Source: Methyloglobulus sp.
Lineage (GTDB): Bacteria; Pseudomonadota; Gammaproteobacteria; Methylococcales; Methylomonadaceae
Reading direction: 5' to 3'
NCBI GenBank assembly: GCA_013140405.1
Contig: JABFSV010000002.1
Location: 1-9,762, forward strand
DNA: 9,762 nucleotides
Position numbers and translations under genes: made by a program. Below are positions 6,702 to 9,762 of this stretch, one piece after another. Numbering within the stretch: the stretch's first letter is position 1; each line of letters begins with the position of its first letter. A model generated the notes under the pieces. That model did not search any database. It worked only from the letters and a program-made list of their open reading frames with translations, and had not been told where the DNA came from.

Positions 6702-6751
6702 TTATTTCAAGGGTAGTCACACACTGCCTTTTTTATTTGCAGGTAGTTGTT

Positions 6752-7954
6752 ATGACCAGTCACGTTATGCCGACTTATGGCCGTTTAGCTGTCACTTTTG
6801 ACCGAGGTGAAGGCGCTTGGTTGTGGGATGAAAATAACAAACGCTATCTTGATGCCTTGTCCGGTATTGCGGTTTGCGGTTTGGGACACGCCCATCCCGC
6901 CGTCCATAGGGCAATCTGCAAACAAAGTGAAAAACTGCTGCACACGTCCAATATTTACCGGATTGCAGTACAGGAACAGTTGGCAGATCGACTGACTGAA
7001 AAAAGCGGTATGGCGAATGTGTTTTTCTGTAATTCAGGCGCGGAGGCGAATGAAGCGGCAATTAAACTTGCCCGTAAGTTTGGCCACGAACGCGGCATAG
7101 ACAACCCCGCAATAATCGTTACCGACAAAAGTTTTCACGGGCGCACCTTGGCAACACTTAGCGCCACTGGCAATGCCAAAATACAAAAAGGCTTTGAACC
7201 TCTGGTCGAAGGCTTTATCCGTGCGCCATATAACGACATTGCCGCGATTACAGCCGCTATCGGGCAACACCCTAATATTGTCGCTATTTTGGTTGAACCG
7301 ATCCAGGGTGAAGGCGGGATCAATATCCCTGCCGATGATTATTTGAACCAGATCCGTGCGCTATGCGATAAGCATAATCTACTGATGATGCTGGATGAAA
7401 TCCAGACTGGCATGGGCCGTACTGGCAAGTTCTTGGCTTACCAACATAACGGAATTCTTCCCGACGTTTGTACCTTGGCTAAAGCCCTGGGTAATGGCGT
7501 CCCTATCGGCGCATGCTTGGCATCCGGCAAAGCTGCATCAATATTCACGGCGGGCAATCATGGCTCTACTTTTGGCGGCAATCCCCTAGCCTGTAGCGCT
7601 GCTTTGGCGGTGTTGGAAACCTTGGATCAAGACAACTTAATCGCCTCTGCCGAACCCAAAGGGCAGGCTATCTGCACAGGACTTGCGGAGCTGCTACAGA
7701 ATAATTGCCATATTGTCGAAATCCGCCATAAAGGTTTGATGGTTGGCATAGAACTCGACGTGCCTTGTGCTGAACTGGTACAAATGGCATTGGTAAATGG
7801 CTTGTTGATTAATGTCACCCAAGAAAAAGTCATTCGCTTGCTGCCACCATTAATAATCGACGACCTGCAAATCAAATTGCTCGTAGAGACATTGGCAATG
7901 CTGATTGCACAATTTACAGATCAACTTTCACCCGTAAGTGACCATGCAGCCTAG
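6752..7954 (+). CDS. argD: Acetylornithine aminotransferase
   Basis: Pyridoxal-phosphate class III aminotransferase that converts N-acetylglutamate semialdehyde and glutamate to N2-acetylornithine, step 4 of arginine synthesis. The family often also acts on N-succinyl-diaminopimelate semialdehyde for lysine, which is not decidable here. The 400 residues have the usual length. Visible elements: [11 protein letters not shown] (6-16), GHAHP (45-49), [16 protein letters not shown] (93-108, phosphate binding), FHGRT (128-132), EPIQGEGG (182-189), [12 protein letters not shown] (214-225, with cofactor-ring Asp215), [13 protein letters not shown] (242-254, with Schiff-base K244) and [11 protein letters not shown]. 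The ATG at 6752 with AGG 8 bases upstream fits the family; an in-frame TTG at 6737 is rejected. Its last 11 bases overlap argF, so the two are probably translationally coupled. Confidence 0.96.
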   Translation: MTSHVMPTYGRLAVTFDRGEGAWLWDENNKRYLDALSGIAVCGLGHAHPAVHRAICKQSEKLLHTSNIYRIAVQEQLADRLTEKSGMANVFFCNSGAEANEAAIKLARKFGHERGIDNPAIIVTDKSFHGRTLATLSATGNAKIQKGFEPLVEGFIRAPYNDIAAITAAIGQHPNIVAILVEPIQGEGGINIPADDYLNQIRALCDKHNLLMMLDEIQTGMGRTGKFLAYQHNGILPDVCTLAKALGNGVPIGACLASGKAASIFTAGNHGSTFGGNPLACSAALAVLETLDQDNLIASAEPKGQAICTGLAELLQNNCHIVEIRHKGLMVGIELDVPCAELVQMALVNGLLINVTQEKVIRLLPPLIIDDLQIKLLVETLAMLIAQFTDQLSPVSDHAA

Positions 7955-8846
7955 ACATTTTATCAGCCTGCTTGATATTAGCGGCGGCGAATTCCGCAAC
8001 TTAATCAACCGCGCCATTGACCTTAAAAATCACCGCGATCCTGACTACCAACCTTTGAAAGGCCAAGTGTTAGCTATGGTTTTTGAAAAATCATCGACCC
8101 GCACCCGTATTTCTTTTGAAGCGGGCATGGCGCACTTTGGCGGTAAGGCCATATTCCTATCGCCCAGAGATACCCAACTGGGTCGCGGCGAACCGCTGGA
8201 AGACAGCGCTAAAGTCATATCAAGCATGGTTGATTGCATCATGCTCCGCACCTTCAAACATGAAACGGTGACTACGTTTGCCAAATATTCATCCGTACCC
8301 GTCATAAACGGTTTGACCGATGAGCAGCATCCCTGCCAACTACTTGCCGATATGCAGACCTATTTCGAGCAACGCGGCGACATCCAAGGCAAAACCGTTA
8401 CGTGGATAGGTGATGGCAATAATATGTGCCACTCTTATATACAGGCTGCAATGGTACTCGACTTCAAGCTACATATTGCTGCTCCGACTGGCTACCAACC
8501 TGACAAAACCATAGTCAATGCAGCAGGAAAGCACGTCCAACTTTTTGATACTGCATTAACTGCGGCAAAAAATGCCGATTTGATTGTTACGGATGTCTGG
8601 GCAAGCATGGGGCAAGAAGACGAGCAAAAACAACGCTGCGCTGCCTTTAAAAATTATCAGGTTAACGCTGAGATTATGGGCGCAGCCCACGCCGATGCGC
8701 TGTTCATGCACTGTCTACCCGCCCATAGAGGCGAAGAAGTCAGCGCCGAAGTCATGGATGGCCCACAAAGCATCGTCTTTGCAGAAGCAGAAAACCGTTT
8801 ACATGCACAAAAAGCGCTACTCGAATTTCTGCTGTGCGCCAAATAA
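7944..8846 (+). CDS. argF: Ornithine carbamoyltransferase, anabolic
   Basis: Transfers a carbamoyl group from carbamoyl phosphate to ornithine, giving citrulline, step 6 of arginine synthesis; a cytoplasmic trimer in this family. The 300 residues show the carbamoyl-phosphate site [12 protein letters not shown] (48-59), MLRTFKHE (100-107), the HPCQ motif (129-132), the ornithine-binding DVWASMGQE (217-225) and [12 protein letters not shown] (255-266). ATG 7944 gives the typical start [15 protein letters not shown] at 7938 in the same frame would add two residues and cannot be excluded. The start lies inside the end of argD (11-base overlap in another frame), and the Shine-Dalgarno is weak, so translation probably depends on argD. 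The length and residues fit the anabolic rather than a catabolic arginine-deiminase enzyme, but that call rests on context. Confidence 0.96.
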   Translation: MQPRHFISLLDISGGEFRNLINRAIDLKNHRDPDYQPLKGQVLAMVFEKSSTRTRISFEAGMAHFGGKAIFLSPRDTQLGRGEPLEDSAKVISSMVDCIMLRTFKHETVTTFAKYSSVPVINGLTDEQHPCQLLADMQTYFEQRGDIQGKTVTWIGDGNNMCHSYIQAAMVLDFKLHIAAPTGYQPDKTIVNAAGKHVQLFDTALTAAKNADLIVTDVWASMGQEDEQKQRCAAFKNYQVNAEIMGAAHADALFMHCLPAHRGEEVSAEVMDGPQSIVFAEAENRLHAQKALLEFLLCAK

Positions 8847-8888
8847 GGCTATATTTACTGCATCAAGCAATCAACTACAGAGGCTCAT

Positions 8889-9554
8889 GTGAAAAAATGC
8901 AGTGTTTTTTTCGTCCTACTTATCAGCTTTACGCCTGCTCACGCTAAAACGGTTTATGTGACTGACAACCTCGATCTACCGTTGCGAAGTGAAGAAAGCA
9001 ACAAAGGCAAAATTATCAGCCTGTTGTCAACAGGTACGCCACTTACGCTTTTAAGCGAAAACAGCAAATCCGGATTTTCCCGTGTGCAACTAAAAAGCGG
9101 TATGCAAGGCTTTATTTCAACCAGAAATACCATGCCAGAGCCGCCCAACCGGACACAACTTGAATCATCCACGAAAAACATAAGCACATTACAAACAGAA
9201 AACACCTCCCTTAAAGAAGAATTAGCCAGAGCCAAAGCGGCAATCGCTCCAGGTACAACGTTGGAACAATCCATAGCGGCAGATCGTGACCGGTTAGACA
9301 GGGAATTGACCGAAATAAAAAGAACTGCCGCCAATCAAATTCAGTTAAAAGACGAGCGCGACAAACTTCAAGAAGATATTGTCAATGTCAAACGCGAACT
9401 GGAACAACTTAAACTCGAAAACAATGCCTTAAAAGATGGCGCCAACCAGGACTGGTTCTTGTATGGCGGCATGTTGGCACTAGCTGGTGTTTTTTTGGGG
9501 TTTATCCTACCTCAACTCGGCTGGCGGCGTAAAAATAGCTGGGATCGCTTATGA
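8889..9554 (+). CDS. SH3-domain membrane protein, YgiM/TIGR04211-like
   Basis: A 221-residue envelope protein of unknown biochemical role, similar in plan to E. coli YgiM. Residues 1-19 are a signal peptide ending TPAHA. About 20-82 form a bacterial SH3 domain (KTVYVTDNLDLPLRS, then a GTPLTLL turn, FSRVQLKSGMQGFIS). About 88-183 are a long charged coiled coil rich in Glu, Lys and Leu. About 189-210 are a C-terminal membrane helix followed by the basic GWRRKNSW. This orders a periplasmic SH3 and coiled coil tethered to the inner membrane by the C-terminus. The start is GTG 8889, with AGAGG 5 bases before it; the overlapping ATG at 8887 runs straight into TGA. It begins 42 bp after argF with no terminator seen, so co-transcription is likely. 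A link to arginine synthesis is not implied. Confidence 0.93.
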   Translation: MKKCSVFFVLLISFTPAHAKTVYVTDNLDLPLRSEESNKGKIISLLSTGTPLTLLSENSKSGFSRVQLKSGMQGFISTRNTMPEPPNRTQLESSTKNISTLQTENTSLKEELARAKAAIAPGTTLEQSIAADRDRLDRELTEIKRTAANQIQLKDERDKLQEDIVNVKRELEQLKLENNALKDGANQDWFLYGGMLALAGVFLGFILPQLGWRRKNSWDRL

Positions 9555-9625
9555 CACAAACTTAATCCCTTGCAACGAAAAATCTTAATACTCCAACATC
9601 CCACCATTCTCAGGAACTGACATTA

Positions 9626-9762
9626 ATGTCTAACTCGAACGATAACAAGACCCGTCCCTTTTCTTCACAAGTTGTTGACGGCATGGAACGCGCACCTAGC
9701 CGAGCCATGCTACACGCAGTGGGCTTCACCTCAGCAGATTTTAGCAAACCACAAATCGGCAT
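9626..9762 (+). CDS. ilvD: Dihydroxy-acid dehydratase, N-terminal part only
   Basis: Only the first 45 codons are inside the window. The product converts 2,3-dihydroxy-isovalerate and 2,3-dihydroxy-3-methylvalerate to the keto acids for valine, isoleucine and leucine, using an Fe-S cluster. The visible part contains [20 protein letters not shown] and [16 protein letters not shown], the characteristic N-terminal block of IlvD. The cluster cysteines lie beyond the edge, so Edd (phosphogluconate dehydratase), a relative with a different N-terminus, is excluded only by this block. AGGA lies 10 bases before ATG 9626. The gap from the SH3 gene is 71 bp without a hairpin terminator, so it may share the arg transcript or have its own weak promoter there. 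Confidence 0.9.
   Translation, partial: MSNSNDNKTRPFSSQVVDGMERAPSRAMLHAVGFTSADFSKPQIG

Noticed and set aside
6651..6716. A 21-codon open frame upstream of argD (ATG 6651 to TAG 6716) that could be a leader peptide
   Set aside because: The predicted -10 box lies inside it, so the argD promoter would not transcribe its start. It contains no arginine codons and has no clear ribosome-binding site.
8954..9334. A 126-codon minus-strand open frame opposite the SH3-domain gene
   Set aside because: The plus-strand frame has a signal peptide, SH3, coiled coil and TM in family order. The antisense frame is rich in Ser/Val/Leu, as expected from a shadow.
1..9762. CRISPR array, tRNA genes, insertion sequences, toxin-antitoxin or phage genes
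   Set aside because: None was seen. The gaps are short, and there are no regularly spaced repeats, cloverleaf-like segments or transposase motifs.

Overview
The window looks like the chromosome of a gammaproteobacterium of moderate GC content. The evidence is an E. coli-type class II dihydroorotase, RNase T converging on a CGFS glutaredoxin, an MlaA/VacJ lipoprotein, a YgiM-like SH3 protein and a Pseudomonas-like AspRS. An obligate methanotroph-type lineage (Methylococcales) would fit the gene order and composition, but that is a guess from general resemblance and not shown by any diagnostic gene. Almost the whole window is housekeeping sequence, and no non-coding gap exceeds about 180 bp. 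I saw no tRNA, rRNA, CRISPR array, transposase or phage gene.

Left part, minus strand (1-2942): reading in the direction of transcription, there is an FmdB-type zinc-ribbon gene, a tiny one-TM protein, aspS, an 81-bp imperfect inverted repeat whose arm contains the aspS stop codon, and then an uncharacterised gene that runs off the left edge. FmdB next to aspS is a common gammaproteobacterial arrangement. The unknown gene after the repeat is the one locus that looks accessory.

Middle (3052-6570): pyrC (pyrimidine synthesis, plus strand) is divergent from fmdB. It is followed by a small exported or membrane-anchored orphan that ends at a strong bidirectional terminator. mlaA (outer-membrane lipid asymmetry) comes from the opposite strand towards that terminator. 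rnt (RNase T) diverges from mlaA and converges on grxD (Fe-S cluster delivery), with only 17 bp between the two.

Right part, plus strand (6752-9762): argD and argF overlap and supply steps 4 and 6 of arginine synthesis. They are preceded by a good sigma-70 promoter and a leader hairpin. A YgiM-like SH3/coiled-coil/TM protein follows 42 bp later. The first 45 codons of ilvD (branched-chain amino acid synthesis) follow after 71 bp and are cut by the right edge. All four could be one transcript, because no terminator is visible between them.

I did not find a convincing new multi-gene system. The points most worth a second look are the partial unknown gene and its inverted repeat, the predicted non-discriminating AspRS, and the near-identity of the mlaA ribosome-binding region to an arm of the downstream terminator.
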